Virus record (IMG/VR): IMGVR_UViG_3300027782_000030
Coordinates: 1 to 64,000 of that record
Direction: 5' to 3' (one strand)
DNA length: 64,000 bases
DNA from: a virus
The notes below the pieces were generated by a model. That model was not told where the DNA came from and searched no databases. It was given only the letters and a program-made list of their open reading frames with translations. Below are positions 1-8,181 of the stretch, in pieces (positions within the stretch are counted from its first letter, which is position 1; every line of letters starts with the position of its first letter). The translations under genes were made by a program, and so were the position numbers.

Positions 1-2
1 GC

Positions 3-2069
3 AACGGTGAATCTATTATTCTAGGAACTGATGCCTATGCTAATGTCATGGTCAATGTTAATGGTAATGTGTATATACAAGCAGGTAATGCCGGTGGCAC
101 AAAGACTTGGAACTTTGACACAAGTGGTAACTTGGCATTACCAAATGGCGGTATCATCTATGAAACTAACATTCCAGGTGGAGTATTAACTGGCAATACT
201 ATTGTTCTAAAGCCACAGGGCGGAACCAATGCTGACCAACAGTTACTTGTTTATCCAACAGCAATTGGTGCTGACTTTAATCACTTACACTTGACTTCAG
301 GTAACTTATACAACACTGAATTGTTCTTGGGTAACGATGACTTCTATGTAAAATTAGCCAACACTGGTAACGTTATTATCAACAGCAATGATGACAATGG
401 TAATACTGCTATGTGGACATTTGACACAACCGGCAACGCAACATTCCCGGCAAACGGAACAACAGCTTTACATAATATCATAGGCAACGGTTTAGCATTG
501 TTTGGTCAAGTTCATATTGGTGGTAACTTAAATTATGCAGAAGATGCAAATCTAATAATAGTAGAAGATAAAAATAGTTTTGCAGATATTATAGCACAGA
601 ATAAAAATCCCGGTGGCAATGCATCTATGAATATAGTACTTGTCAATGATGATCCAGGTAATGTTTACATGGCTGTCGGAGTCAATTCAAGTAATTTTAC
701 TCCATTCTACAATACTCTATTTGAAATACCTAATGCTGGCTATGTTAGTCACAGTACTACCCAAATAATGGGACCGCAGAGCGCCGAATCTGGTGAATCT
801 AGAATGTTCTTTACCTACAGTAGTGGCTCTTACGCATTAGAACTTAATGATCACGGGGCTATTGGATGGGGTGCTAGTTATAATGGCAATCTAACACAAG
901 GTAATTTTGGTAATGTTGGACAAGTATTAACCAGCGCAGGTGAAAACAGTGCTCCTACTTGGAACAATACTGTTAGTGTAGTTGGCAACATCGCTGGTGG
1001 CAACATCTCAACTACCGGTCAAATAACCTCAACTCAAGCAGGTAATTTATCTACCGGTGGCGGACAGTTATATCTAAATGGCACCGGTAACAATAGAATT
1101 GACTTCAATACTAACGGAACAGGTGCACCGACATTCACTACAAGAAGTGCTGGTACTAAAGTTGTATTGTATCCAATCACCAGTGTAACCAACACAGATT
1201 ATGCACTGGGTGTTGACAGTGGGACATTGTGGTCAGGCATTCCAGCTGCTGATGCAGGTCTGTTCTTTAGATGGTATGCTGGTACAACAGAAGTAGCAAA
1301 CTTGAGTGGTACTGGTATATTAACAGTAACTGGTAATGCTAACGTAGGTAATGTAGGTGCTGCTCAGGGTATCTTTACGACAAGCGCTAACATTCCAATT
1401 ATACAAAATGGTAACTCTAATGTCACTATCACTGCAAATGCAAACATCTCAATGTTTGTTAACGGTAATGCTACCGCAAGAGCAATATTTACATCAACTG
1501 GTGCAAACATTACAGGTACACTAACTGCTACTGGCAATGTTACCGGTTTAAATCTAATATCAACTCAGGCTTCGGGTGATGAAGGCGGTGAAATTTCATT
1601 GGCAAAACCACCAAATGGGACTCTACCAGGTGGTATTACTATTGATGCGTATCAAAATACATTACGATTCTTTGAACAAGGTGGAACTGCAAGAGGCTTA
1701 TCAATAGATATTGCTAATACCCCGGCTGGTGGCGGCACTGCAATAGGTTATAGAGATATTCCTCAAGTGGCTGCAGGTAACGTTACATTGGCTGCAACCG
1801 ATGCAGGGAAACATTACTACTCAACATCAGCAGGTAACTTTACATTGACTATTCCAAATAATGCAACTACAGCATTTACAACAGGTACAGCAATCAGCAT
1901 TGTTGTTCAATCTGCTGGCAATGTCTTAGTAAATGCAGTAAGCGGTGTAACATTGTATATGGCAGGTAACTCAACAGCAGCAAATCGTGTTGTAAGTAAT
2001 TATGGTATGGCAACACTAATGAAGGTTGCAACTGATACTTGGATGATTAACGGTACTGGGGTAGCATAA
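3..2069 (+). CDS. Tail fibre / adhesin-like structural protein, 5' partial
   Basis: The frame is open from the left edge of the window, so the true start lies outside; the first internal ATG is at 48. About 689 residues are visible. They are rich in Gly, Asn and Thr with recurring short units such as TGNATVTGN and ATGNVTGLN, typical of beta-structured shafts of phage tail fibres. The last 80 residues (AAGNVTLAATDAGKHYYSTS onward) look like a compact C-terminal tip. There are no enzymatic motifs. It overlaps the next gene by 1 bp (TAATG), so the two are probably co-translated. The fibre role is inferred from composition and from the following surface-type genes. Confidence 0.75.
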   Translation, partial: NGESIILGTDAYANVMVNVNGNVYIQAGNAGGTKTWNFDTSGNLALPNGGIIYETNIPGGVLTGNTIVLKPQGGTNADQQLLVYPTAIGADFNHLHLTSGNLYNTELFLGNDDFYVKLANTGNVIINSNDDNGNTAMWTFDTTGNATFPANGTTALHNIIGNGLALFGQVHIGGNLNYAEDANLIIVEDKNSFADIIAQNKNPGGNASMNIVLVNDDPGNVYMAVGVNSSNFTPFYNTLFEIPNAGYVSHSTTQIMGPQSAESGESRMFFTYSSGSYALELNDHGAIGWGASYNGNLTQGNFGNVGQVLTSAGENSAPTWNNTVSVVGNIAGGNISTTGQITSTQAGNLSTGGGQLYLNGTGNNRIDFNTNGTGAPTFTTRSAGTKVVLYPITSVTNTDYALGVDSGTLWSGIPAADAGLFFRWYAGTTEVANLSGTGILTVTGNANVGNVGAAQGIFTTSANIPIIQNGNSNVTITANANISMFVNGNATARAIFTSTGANITGTLTATGNVTGLNLISTQASGDEGGEISLAKPPNGTLPGGITIDAYQNTLRFFEQGGTARGLSIDIANTPAGGGTAIGYRDIPQVAAGNVTLAATDAGKHYYSTSAGNFTLTIPNNATTAFTTGTAISIVVQSAGNVLVNAVSGVTLYMAGNSTAANRVVSNYGMATLMKVATDTWMINGTGVA

Positions 2070-2767
2070 TGAGTGGCATTATGCAAGCCACTATCGGAAG
2101 TTGGAAGTCTCTTTCTACTCCGCCGGTATTAGTTTATGATTTGGATGCGGCTAATTACTCTGCTGTTCCTGTAAATGGTTCTACCGTTGCTGGCACAGGT
2201 GCATATACTATTACTGTTGCTAATGCCAGTGGTAGTGTTGGTTGGTCGGCAACTAACGGTGGAATATTTACTAAATCCAATAATGTGGGAACAGACACTA
2301 TGTATGGTGGTCCAAACTGGGTTACTGGACAAAGTTATAGTGTGTTCATGGCATATCAGTTGACTGCAACATCAATAGGTAGATTGTTAAACACTCAAAA
2401 TGAGGCTAGCAAAGACTGGTTAATGGGTGCTTATAACGGAAATCCCAACACATTCTATCCTAATATCGCAGTGAATTTGCCCGGATCAGGCGCTGATCTT
2501 GTATGGCACTTTGGTTGGGGCACATGGAATACAACAACTAGCACAGGGCAACTGTATATTGCAACTAGTTCGCAACCTACCAATTATTCATATACAGCAA
2601 CTAATGGTGGTGGTGGTGGATTCAATCAATTAAGAATGTGGAGCCGTTCATCCGGCAGTGAAGTACAAACCGCTAATATAGGATTCATCAAAGTGTACAA
2701 CGGTGTATTAGATTTGGCTACTATCCAATCTCAATACGCAACTTACGCCTCAAGATTTGGATACTAA
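2069..2767 (+). CDS. LamG/concanavalin-like phage structural protein
   Basis: 232 residues. The opening VLVYDLDAANYSAVP and the later stretch on apparent surface loops (QLYIATSSQPTNYSYTA, FNQLRMWSRSSGS, ANIGFIKVYNGVLD) resemble the LamG/jelly-roll domains attached to phage tail proteins, which bind glycans. There is no signal peptide or catalytic motif. Translation is coupled to the preceding fibre gene (TAATG). It is probably a receptor-binding or fibre-associated protein; the lectin-like fold is inferred from pattern only. Confidence 0.6.
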   Translation: MSGIMQATIGSWKSLSTPPVLVYDLDAANYSAVPVNGSTVAGTGAYTITVANASGSVGWSATNGGIFTKSNNVGTDTMYGGPNWVTGQSYSVFMAYQLTATSIGRLLNTQNEASKDWLMGAYNGNPNTFYPNIAVNLPGSGADLVWHFGWGTWNTTTSTGQLYIATSSQPTNYSYTATNGGGGGFNQLRMWSRSSGSEVQTANIGFIKVYNGVLDLATIQSQYATYASRFGY

Positions 2768-2776
2768 AAACATAAT

Positions 2777-3628
2777 ATGATTAAACAAGATCCGCGTACA
2801 ATCATAGATAGTAATACAGACCATACATTTAATAAACCAATCCATAGTGTCTCTACTATTAAATTAGGTCCTAGGACACTTGCCGGTAAATTTAACCTGC
2901 AATGGACTCGTGATAAGATTGATACAAGAGACTATGTTTACAATGCGTCCAATGTAAGAGTTTCATCTACGGTAGATTTAAGGCGGTATTGTAGCCCAAT
3001 AGAAGATCAGGGCAATTTAGGCAGTTGTACAGGAAATGCTGTAGCAGGTGCGATTGAATTTCTTAACAAGAAAAATAATAACATGCTTGATGTAAGCAGG
3101 TTGTTTATTTACTACTATGTACGATTGATAGAAGGAACTGTTAATTATGATAGCGGTGCTTACATAAGAGATGCCATCAAAGCATGTTATCAATATGGCG
3201 CATCACTAGAAAGATTATGGCCATACAACATAAGTAAATTTAGGACAAAGCCATCAACTGCCGCAATCAGTGATGGGCTAAGAAGAAAAATAACTAGATA
3301 CGAACGCATTACCGATCAGTACACTGGATCAATTAACGCTCTATCTAATCAACATCCCATAATAATGGGCTTTGATGTATACAGCAGTTTTATCAGTACA
3401 GGTAGAACAGGAGTTATGCCTTACCCTAATACACGAACTGAAAGGTTGTTAGGTGGTCATGCTGTACTATTAGTAGGGTATGATATGAATAAAGAGGCAT
3501 TTATCGCTAGAAACAGTTGGGGCACTTCTTGGGGATTGAAGGGCTATTTTTATATGCCGTTCCAAGTGGTTCAGAACACTGCTATGAGTGATGACTTTTG
3601 GATAATAAAAACGGTTAACAACCCATAA
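2777..3628 (+). CDS. Papain-like (C1A) cysteine protease
   Basis: 283 residues. The C1A triad is visible: Gln78 and Cys84 in DQGNLGSCTGNA, His228 in GGHAVLLVGYD, and Asn246 in ARNSWGTSWGLKGYFYMP. About 60 residues precede the catalytic domain and could be a short propeptide or virion anchor. It lies 9 bp after the LamG-like gene and ends in a strong terminator, so it belongs to the fibre operon. It could process tail-fibre or prohead proteins, or act on host surface protein. The family call is firm; the substrate is unknown. Confidence 0.88.
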   Translation: MIKQDPRTIIDSNTDHTFNKPIHSVSTIKLGPRTLAGKFNLQWTRDKIDTRDYVYNASNVRVSSTVDLRRYCSPIEDQGNLGSCTGNAVAGAIEFLNKKNNNMLDVSRLFIYYYVRLIEGTVNYDSGAYIRDAIKACYQYGASLERLWPYNISKFRTKPSTAAISDGLRRKITRYERITDQYTGSINALSNQHPIIMGFDVYSSFISTGRTGVMPYPNTRTERLLGGHAVLLVGYDMNKEAFIARNSWGTSWGLKGYFYMPFQVVQNTAMSDDFWIIKTVNNP

Positions 3629-3633
3629 AAAAA

Positions 3634-3652
3634 GCCCCATAAGGGGCTTTTT
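3634..3652. terminator. Bidirectional rho-independent terminator
   Basis: GCCCC/GGGGC stem with a 4-nt loop, flanked by A-rich sequence on the left and T-rich on the right, so it can end transcription from both strands. It separates the plus-strand fibre operon from the convergent minus-strand early genes. Confidence 0.85.
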
Positions 3653-3666
3653 GTTTTGCGAACAAG

Positions 3667-4050
3667 TTATGCGTCGGGTGAATTTACCTCTTCCAAAATT
3701 TGTTCAGGGGTTACGGTTGCTTTTTTAGCACGGGCTTTGATTGCTGCCAAACTAGGTTTAGCCTTTTCAGCCTTAACCTTTACTTCACCTTTCTTAGATT
3801 CCTTGCTCTTATCAGCAAGACAATCGGCGATAGTAGCCTGATCACTAGGGCTTTGAAACTCGGCATGCTGAGCCAAATAGTTCAGTGCCTCAATTTTAGT
3901 CATCTCACTGGGCAATTCAACGAAGTCACACCGACTTGCTCCGCCCTTAGTGAATTGTTTGATGCGACGAACCATGTCATCCGTAAAACGGACCTTGATT
4001 GAATCGCCATGAACAGTAATACCCGCAACCTTAAAAGTCTGATTAGACAT
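3667..4050 (-). CDS. Conserved-type phage protein, unknown function
   Basis: 127 residues. The N-terminal half is mixed (VAGITVHGDSIKVRFTDDMV) and is followed by a long Lys/Ala-rich, probably helical segment (KKGEVKVKAEKAKPSLAAIK) and an acidic tail. There are no recognised motifs. It lies downstream of the sigma70-type promoter at 4319-4347 with two tiny ORFs, which suggests early expression. The basic middle could contact nucleic acid; this is a guess from composition. Confidence 0.7.
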   Translation of the reverse strand: MSNQTFKVAGITVHGDSIKVRFTDDMVRRIKQFTKGGASRCDFVELPSEMTKIEALNYLAQHAEFQSPSDQATIADCLADKSKESKKGEVKVKAEKAKPSLAAIKARAKKATVTPEQILEEVNSPDA

Positions 4051-4083
4051 TGTGATTCCTTTAAATAAAGTAGGATTTAAAAA

Positions 4084-4230
4084 TTAACACGGAGCAGCAG
4101 ATTCGGAAATCAACTGATTACCATACATTGCCCGCAACATTTGATATGCGTTATAAGGATTATCTGCTTGAACGGTAACACGCATAAAACCACCGACAAC
4201 AGTACGAACAAAAGCCCAGTAAGTATACAT
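4084..4230 (-). CDS. Small phage protein, 48 aa
   Basis: The product begins MYTYWAFVRTVVGGFMRVTV and ends ISESAAPC. A GGAG sequence lies about 9 nt before the ATG. It has an aromatic start, a short hydrophobic strand and a NPYNAYQMLRAMYG helix, resembling the small conserved proteins scattered through T4-like genomes. It sits between the 25-aa ORF and the 127-aa gene in the same early transcript. Function unknown. Confidence 0.65.
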   Translation of the reverse strand: MYTYWAFVRTVVGGFMRVTVQADNPYNAYQMLRAMYGNQLISESAAPC

Positions 4231-4231
4231 A

Positions 4232-4309
4232 TCAGTTACTCCAAATTAGAAAAACAAACACAAAAACACTAGTCAAAATTAATGTTTCGATTGGGTAAAA
4301 CATCAACAT
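4232..4309 (-). CDS. Putative 25-aa membrane micro-protein
   Basis: A 25-codon frame beginning MLMFYPIETLIL and ending FLIWSN, almost entirely one hydrophobic helix. The ATG lies about 9 nt downstream of the -10 box of the 4319-4347 promoter, so the transcript would start within a few bases of it. No Shine-Dalgarno is visible, and the stop is 1 nt before the next gene's ATG. It may be a real single-pass peptide or merely leader sequence. Confidence 0.4.
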   Translation of the reverse strand: MLMFYPIETLILTSVFVFVFLIWSN

Positions 4310-4318
4310 CAGAAGTCT

Positions 4319-4347
4319 AGTATACACCCAATCCGATATTTTGTCAA
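4319..4347 (-). promoter_or_regulatory. Sigma70-type promoter
   Basis: TTGACA (complement of 4342-4347) and TATACT (complement of 4319-4324) with a 17-bp spacer. It drives the small minus-strand genes down to 3667. Confidence 0.8.
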
Positions 4348-4353
4348 GCATAA

Positions 4354-4506
4354 TCATTCCTCGTACCTGTTGTACTTTGGCTTACGCTTGTAGGAATCCT
4401 TACGCTTCACAGCCTTGGGCTTGAAGGGGGAATCCTCAGAGAAGAGGACAAAGTGTGCCCGAGTTTTGGCTCGGGGAACTTTGAACGAGATAGTTTCTTT
4501 ACGCAT
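4354..4506 (-). CDS. Small basic phage protein, 50 aa
   Basis: Begins MRKETISFKVPRAKTRAHFV and ends in a Lys/Arg-rich tail (KRKDSYKRKPKYNRYEE). A longer in-frame start at 4569 is rejected because a consensus sigma70 promoter (4541-4569) covers that stretch; with transcription starting near 4534 the first usable ATG is 4506. No clear Shine-Dalgarno is seen. The high positive charge suggests nucleic-acid binding, but no fold is recognised. Confidence 0.6.
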   Translation of the reverse strand: MRKETISFKVPRAKTRAHFVLFSEDSPFKPKAVKRKDSYKRKPKYNRYEE

Positions 4507-4540
4507 GATCTGTGTTGCTAGTTGCTGACTCAATATAATA

Positions 4541-4569
4541 ATTATATCACCACGGGTATTTATCGTCAA
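4541..4569 (-). promoter_or_regulatory. Sigma70-type promoter
   Basis: TTGACG (complement of 4564-4569), 17-bp spacer, TATAAT (complement of 4541-4546). This near-consensus promoter decides the start of the 50-aa gene. Confidence 0.82.
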
Positions 4570-4602
4570 CCTTTGGAGATGTGTTGTTTTAACGCAACAG
4601 TT

Positions 4603-6108
4603 TTATTTGAGAAGGTCTTTAGATAGAATCGGTCGATTTCCCGTGTAGATTTTAAACTTCAACGGTCCCTGATCCGAATTTGGCCCTTGGGTATTGGTTA
4701 CTGGAAATCTCACAATATCGGGAATCCCGTCCCCATTAATGTCATCATAGATATAAGACTCGCCTTGTATATAAAAACCAACATTAGGTACAATTGCGGG
4801 ATCAATTCGGTTAAATGTACCAGTTTTGTCGTTAATGTAAATTAACGGAGGCCCAAAGTAAGCAGTCATAAGAATGTCATCATACCCATCGCCATTTACA
4901 TCTTTACACTTTAAATCTGATATAGCAAGACTTTGTATTTCATTGTTTAGTTTGAACGAGGAATTCCTAGTAAGTTTTCCGTTAGTAACATTGTACGCTA
5001 CCAACCACGACTTGTTTTGCAAGTAATCCGCGTTTTCATAAATTGTTTGCCCGTGATACCCATCCTTAATTTCTGCTCCCCAAACCAAGTCCAATAGAAT
5101 TGAATCAGGATCGTCTTTTTTTAACTTCATTTCGCACATGTTTTCAAGTTGCGAAAATGGCAAATAATCCTTTCCATCAATTGTTGTCATTGAAGCGTAA
5201 TTCAATGTTCCAGTCCACGAACCAAAAAGCACCATTGAGGTTTTATTGGAAAGTTCATCTTTCTTTACCCAAGAGTTATTTTCTTTATAATATAAGGCCA
5301 TTCCTGAATTAGGATAAGGAAGCCCAGTTACCGCTATTTGAGAACCTTGGGTGCTAGATTTTCGTTTGAAAAAAGTAGTTCCCGCGCCCTCTACCCAATC
5401 ATAAAACCCCCTCAATGACCAAGAGGATAAATAGTGCCATACTTCTTGTACAAAGTTGTATCCAATTGGACTACTTATTACATCTATTCCGCCCAACTCA
5501 TTGTCTGCGGCAACCAAGCCATAGTTCCAAGCGGCTTGTCCTTGTTTTATAAAATTATATCCTCCACTACCATTGCTGGTGATGAAAATATTTTGAGCAT
5601 TAATATTTGTCGCGCCATTGTCGTTGGGTAACCTCCCGTCTTCCCTAGAGATTGAAAAAACAATGTCTGGGTATCCGTCTTTATTGAAGTCATTTACTAC
5701 TGATCTTGTTGCAATGCCCCCTAAGTCAACATAATCTACCCCAAACAAGGATCTAGTTCCATCAATAAAAGATCCATTCTTTTGTTGGAGAAAAACAATA
5801 AACTTGTTTGGAGTTGACCCGTCGTATGGCTTTCCGATTTCACTGTTACGCAGACAAAAGAATTGCAACGCAATATCTTTGTTGCCGTCTTTATTTAAAT
5901 CTACTAAAAGTGCTTGGGGAGATATATCAGTTAAATTCCCGCACAACGAATCATACAACGGACGCAAATCGGGCAGTTCAATGGGAGTACTAGAAAATAA
6001 TGGTAGATTTTCTACATTGTTTTTAACTGCTACTGAAGTCGGGGAATCAGTTGCACCACCGCCACACCCAGCAAGTGCAACCGACATTGCCGCTAAAATC
6101 TTTTTCAT
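4603..6108 (-). CDS. Secreted FG-GAP/VCBS-repeat lipoprotein
   Basis: 501 residues. A lipoprotein signal ends in LAGC with Cys15 followed by Gly-Gly-Gly, so the mature protein should be lipid-anchored in the host envelope. At least four calcium-loop motifs of the integrin/FG-GAP type are visible: DLNKDGNKDIALQ, DFNKDGYPDIVFS, DVNGDGYDDILMT and DINGDGIPDIVRF, consistent with a beta-propeller. It has its own promoter at 6138-6167. Envelope lipoproteins encoded by phages often alter receptor access or exclude superinfecting phage; that role is inference. Fold confidence is high, function low. Confidence 0.8.
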   Translation of the reverse strand: MKKILAAMSVALAGCGGGATDSPTSVAVKNNVENLPLFSSTPIELPDLRPLYDSLCGNLTDISPQALLVDLNKDGNKDIALQFFCLRNSEIGKPYDGSTPNKFIVFLQQKNGSFIDGTRSLFGVDYVDLGGIATRSVVNDFNKDGYPDIVFSISREDGRLPNDNGATNINAQNIFITSNGSGGYNFIKQGQAAWNYGLVAADNELGGIDVISSPIGYNFVQEVWHYLSSWSLRGFYDWVEGAGTTFFKRKSSTQGSQIAVTGLPYPNSGMALYYKENNSWVKKDELSNKTSMVLFGSWTGTLNYASMTTIDGKDYLPFSQLENMCEMKLKKDDPDSILLDLVWGAEIKDGYHGQTIYENADYLQNKSWLVAYNVTNGKLTRNSSFKLNNEIQSLAISDLKCKDVNGDGYDDILMTAYFGPPLIYINDKTGTFNRIDPAIVPNVGFYIQGESYIYDDINGDGIPDIVRFPVTNTQGPNSDQGPLKFKIYTGNRPILSKDLLK

Positions 6109-6137
6109 GACGCATCCATAGTTATATCAATGCTATT

Positions 6138-6167
6138 ATAATAGCATTAGATACAATTTATTGTCAA
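6138..6167 (-). promoter_or_regulatory. Sigma70-type promoter for the FG-GAP lipoprotein
   Basis: TTGACA (complement of 6162-6167), 18-bp spacer, TATTAT (complement of 6138-6143). An overlapping TATAAT would have a 21-bp spacer. The leader is about 23 nt. Confidence 0.7.
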
Positions 6168-6469
6168 TCTTTGGTAATTGAAAAGGTAACTTTTTTTACA
6201 GATTTGATAGTAAAACTACGCCATGCTTGGGCTTCCAAATCGTAGACGGCTAGGGTATTTTCTGACTTTTTCCGTTCAGTTTTGCCCTCAGTTACAGGAG
6301 AAGGAGGAAGAATCTCGGGATCAAGAGTGCATTTCATCACCCGTTCGGATCCGTCTTTTTTGGTAAAGGTTACGGTTACTTCATTGGAATGCAATGCTCC
6401 CCTTAGCCAAGCAGTAAAGGTAGTCCAATCATTTTCGGCCCAATCTTCAGTTGGATTATACGGATTCAA
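6164..6469 (-). CDS. DUF2693-like SH3-barrel phage protein
   Basis: 101 residues. The core TAWLRGALHSNEVTVTFTKK, a DGSERVMKCTLDPEILP segment and the ending LAVYDLEAQAWRSFTIKSVK match the pattern of the small DUF2693 (SH3 barrel/WYL-like) proteins common in T4-like phages. It overlaps the upstream 105-aa gene by 14 bp. Function unknown; nucleic-acid binding is possible for this fold. Confidence 0.65.
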   Translation of the reverse strand: MNPYNPTEDWAENDWTTFTAWLRGALHSNEVTVTFTKKDGSERVMKCTLDPEILPPSPVTEGKTERKKSENTLAVYDLEAQAWRSFTIKSVKKVTFSITKD

Positions 6470-6773
6470 TGTGTTCCTCTTTCATGGTAAAAAATTGTCC
6501 AATTTTCTGTTCTTCAGACCAACTCCTAGCATAGTCATTATCCTGATCGCATAATACCAATGCTTCTTCTTTGCTAATTACTCGGCTACTAACAATGTTC
6601 TCGCCAATGTGTTGTTGGCTGAACTCTTTTGCCGCTTCCATAGATACTGTATCTAATGCCCATTCTTTTTTGTCATGTCCATAGTTATCGATTCCAACAG
6701 GAACTTCAACCAAGTACCGAATGCGGAACATTGATACACACTCAACCAATACTAATTGCGTTTCTTCTGACAT
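6456..6773 (-). CDS. Conserved-type small phage protein, 105 aa
   Basis: Core MFRIRYLVEVPVGIDNYGHD followed by WALDTVSMEAAKEFSQQHIG and CDQDNDYARSWSEEQKIGQFF. The layout (beta strand, helix, acidic patch) resembles hypothetical proteins of T4-like phages. An AAGGG sequence precedes the ATG. It overlaps the DUF2693-like gene at its 3' end, giving an operon with 6164-6469 and 6782-7069. No function is recognised. Confidence 0.65.
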   Translation of the reverse strand: MSEETQLVLVECVSMFRIRYLVEVPVGIDNYGHDKKEWALDTVSMEAAKEFSQQHIGENIVSSRVISKEEALVLCDQDNDYARSWSEEQKIGQFFTMKEEHIESV

Positions 6774-6781
6774 ATTATCCC

Positions 6782-7069
6782 TTATAAAAACATTCTAATT
6801 AAACCAACAGAATCAATGGAGACAAGCAAGAGGTAGTTAGCGAGCATACCAAATGAGCGACGAGAATAAGCACACCAGGCATAGATAGAACAACCAGTAA
6901 TCCAAGCAGGGTAAAGAACCACAAGTGGAGGGTTTGGTACTGTTCCAGCCATTGCAATAGCACACCCAATACTAAGAGCCCAAGCAACCAACTCCATAAT
7001 AAAGCGTATACGATCTGATCGGTAATCATCTATAATCCAGTGTACTGAATTATTTATAGCCTCGTTCAT
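6782..7069 (-). CDS. Small integral membrane protein
   Basis: 95 residues with three probable membrane helices: FIMELVAWALSIGCAIAMAG (about 23-42), LVVLYPAWITGCSIYAWCA (49-67) and MLANYLLLVSIDSVGLIRMF (75-94). It overlaps the upstream gene by 4 bp (ATGA). There are no catalytic residues. It could be an accessory holin/anti-holin-like or inner-membrane modifier; nothing in the sequence decides. Confidence 0.7.
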   Translation of the reverse strand: MNEAINNSVHWIIDDYRSDRIRFIMELVAWALSIGCAIAMAGTVPNPPLVVLYPAWITGCSIYAWCAYSRRSFGMLANYLLLVSIDSVGLIRMFL

Positions 7070-7563
7070 GATTCTTTGGCTATCGCCATCTCCAAAATTT
7101 GTTCAATCATTTTATTCAATGTGATATCACGCTTATGCGCTTCCATACACAATTGTAGCATAGTAGCATCATCTAAGTCAAGAGGCAATGTCACTCTGTG
7201 ATCAAAACTTAGCCCATTGAAGATAGCATGAGCCTTTTCAAGCCAATCATCTGCAACTTCTAAATCACACCAATTTGTATCATCCCAAGCATTATTAGGG
7301 TCAATTTTTTTATCGGCTGATTCAGCATAGTATGCGTCTTTATATTCAGGATTAAGCCAACGATATGGTGTTATCTTTTCGTCCTTGGCATTGACTGATG
7401 CTTCATATACCACTTGCGTTTTTGAATCAAATAACACACTAGCATGAGCATGGTCTGATTCATAATCCAAATACCTTGCGTTAGATCCGTAGCATTGCCA
7501 ATGATACTCACTACCACCGGTAATGCGGTTGTCTAATGCTTCGTTTATTTCACCTAGATACAT
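7066..7563 (-). CDS. Phage protein with ribbon-helix-helix-like C-terminus
   Basis: 165 residues. The N-terminal part contains WQCYGSNARYLDYESDHAHA and VVYEASVNAKDE, reminiscent of a small alpha/beta domain. The last 45 residues (RVTLPLDLDDATMLQLCMEA then MIEQILEMAIAKES) look like a ribbon-helix-helix module. The stop overlaps the next gene's start. It may be a DNA-binding regulator or a phage protein of unknown role. Confidence 0.65.
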   Translation of the reverse strand: MYLGEINEALDNRITGGSEYHWQCYGSNARYLDYESDHAHASVLFDSKTQVVYEASVNAKDEKITPYRWLNPEYKDAYYAESADKKIDPNNAWDDTNWCDLEVADDWLEKAHAIFNGLSFDHRVTLPLDLDDATMLQLCMEAHKRDITLNKMIEQILEMAIAKES

Positions 7564-7565
7564 GA

Positions 7566-7700
7566 TTAATCTTTTCCTTTATGTTCGGGTTGTTCAACTT
7601 TAGTTTCAAATTTAGGTTCAATATATTTGTCCCATACCTTCTGTCCACTGTTCCATCCAAATACTGAGAAAAATCCAAATATTAGTGCGCTCCAAATCAT
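7566..7700 (-). CDS. Small single-TM protein, 44 aa
   Basis: Begins MIWSALIFGFFSVFGWNSGQ, a hydrophobic N-terminal helix, and continues with a charged tail ending EQPEHKGKD. A GGGGAT Shine-Dalgarno lies 5 nt before the ATG. The start codon directly abuts the stop of the 28-aa ORF (TAAATG). The topology (short N-in or N-out helix with a cytosolic tail) is common among tiny phage membrane proteins. Function unknown. Confidence 0.65.
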   Translation of the reverse strand: MIWSALIFGFFSVFGWNSGQKVWDKYIEPKFETKVEQPEHKGKD

Positions 7701-7787
7701 TTAATATCCCCAAGAAAGTATACCACCAGTACCAGCCCAATAGTAATTATCACAACCAATTAATTGGACCGAATAAAATTCATTCAT
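7701..7787 (-). CDS. Tiny phage protein, 28 aa
   Basis: Begins MNEFYSVQLIGCDNYYWAG and ends ILSWGY. It overlaps the SGNH gene by 8 bp, is preceded by AAAGAGG with good spacing, and its stop touches the next ATG. Such exact packing argues that it is translated. No function can be assigned. Confidence 0.55.
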   Translation of the reverse strand: MNEFYSVQLIGCDNYYWAGTGGILSWGY

Positions 7788-8181
7788 GTTTTACCTCTTT
7801 AGCAATTTGTTTGTAACCTGCCCAACTAGGGTGAATTTTATCTGGTTGTAGGCGAGTGATTGGCACTACAGTATCACCGTATAAGGCAGCTATCACTTTG
7901 ACTATGCGTTGAATGTCTGGCTTGATTGCGGGCAATATCCAAAACACGCGGCCTGCTTGAACTTTTTCTCTCAAGCGTTCTAGTTCTTCTTGTGTTTTGA
8001 TGCCTTTATGATCATTGCTACCCAAACTGATGATCACCGTGTTGGCAGTGAGATCGTATTTTAAGTAGTCTCTATTCCATTGTGCAGTATTCCAACCGCC
8101 TTTGCTCAATGACTCGCATGGCGCTACATGATGATATACCCCTACTGCTATACTATCACCTAATACCAAACAGTCAATCAT
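7780..8181 (-). CDS. SGNH/GDSL-type hydrolase
   Basis: 133 residues from the ATG at 8181; a TTG four codons upstream is less likely because the ATG overlaps the previous stop. SGNH blocks are seen: GDSIAVG (block I, catalytic Ser), ISLGSNDHKG (block III Asn) and DKIHPSWAGY (block V, Asp/His). The family includes esterases and acetylhydrolases acting on sugars and lipids. The protein is short, about the minimum for the fold, and unsignalled, so it would act in the cytoplasm unless released at lysis. Confidence 0.8.
   Translation of the reverse strand: MIDCLVLGDSIAVGVYHHVAPCESLSKGGWNTAQWNRDYLKYDLTANTVIISLGSNDHKGIKTQEELERLREKVQAGRVFWILPAIKPDIQRIVKVIAALYGDTVVPITRLQPDKIHPSWAGYKQIAKEVKHE

Noticed and set aside
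7051-7060. TATAAATA box on the minus strand
   Set aside because: It lies within the coding sequence of the three-helix membrane gene with no start codon at a fitting distance.
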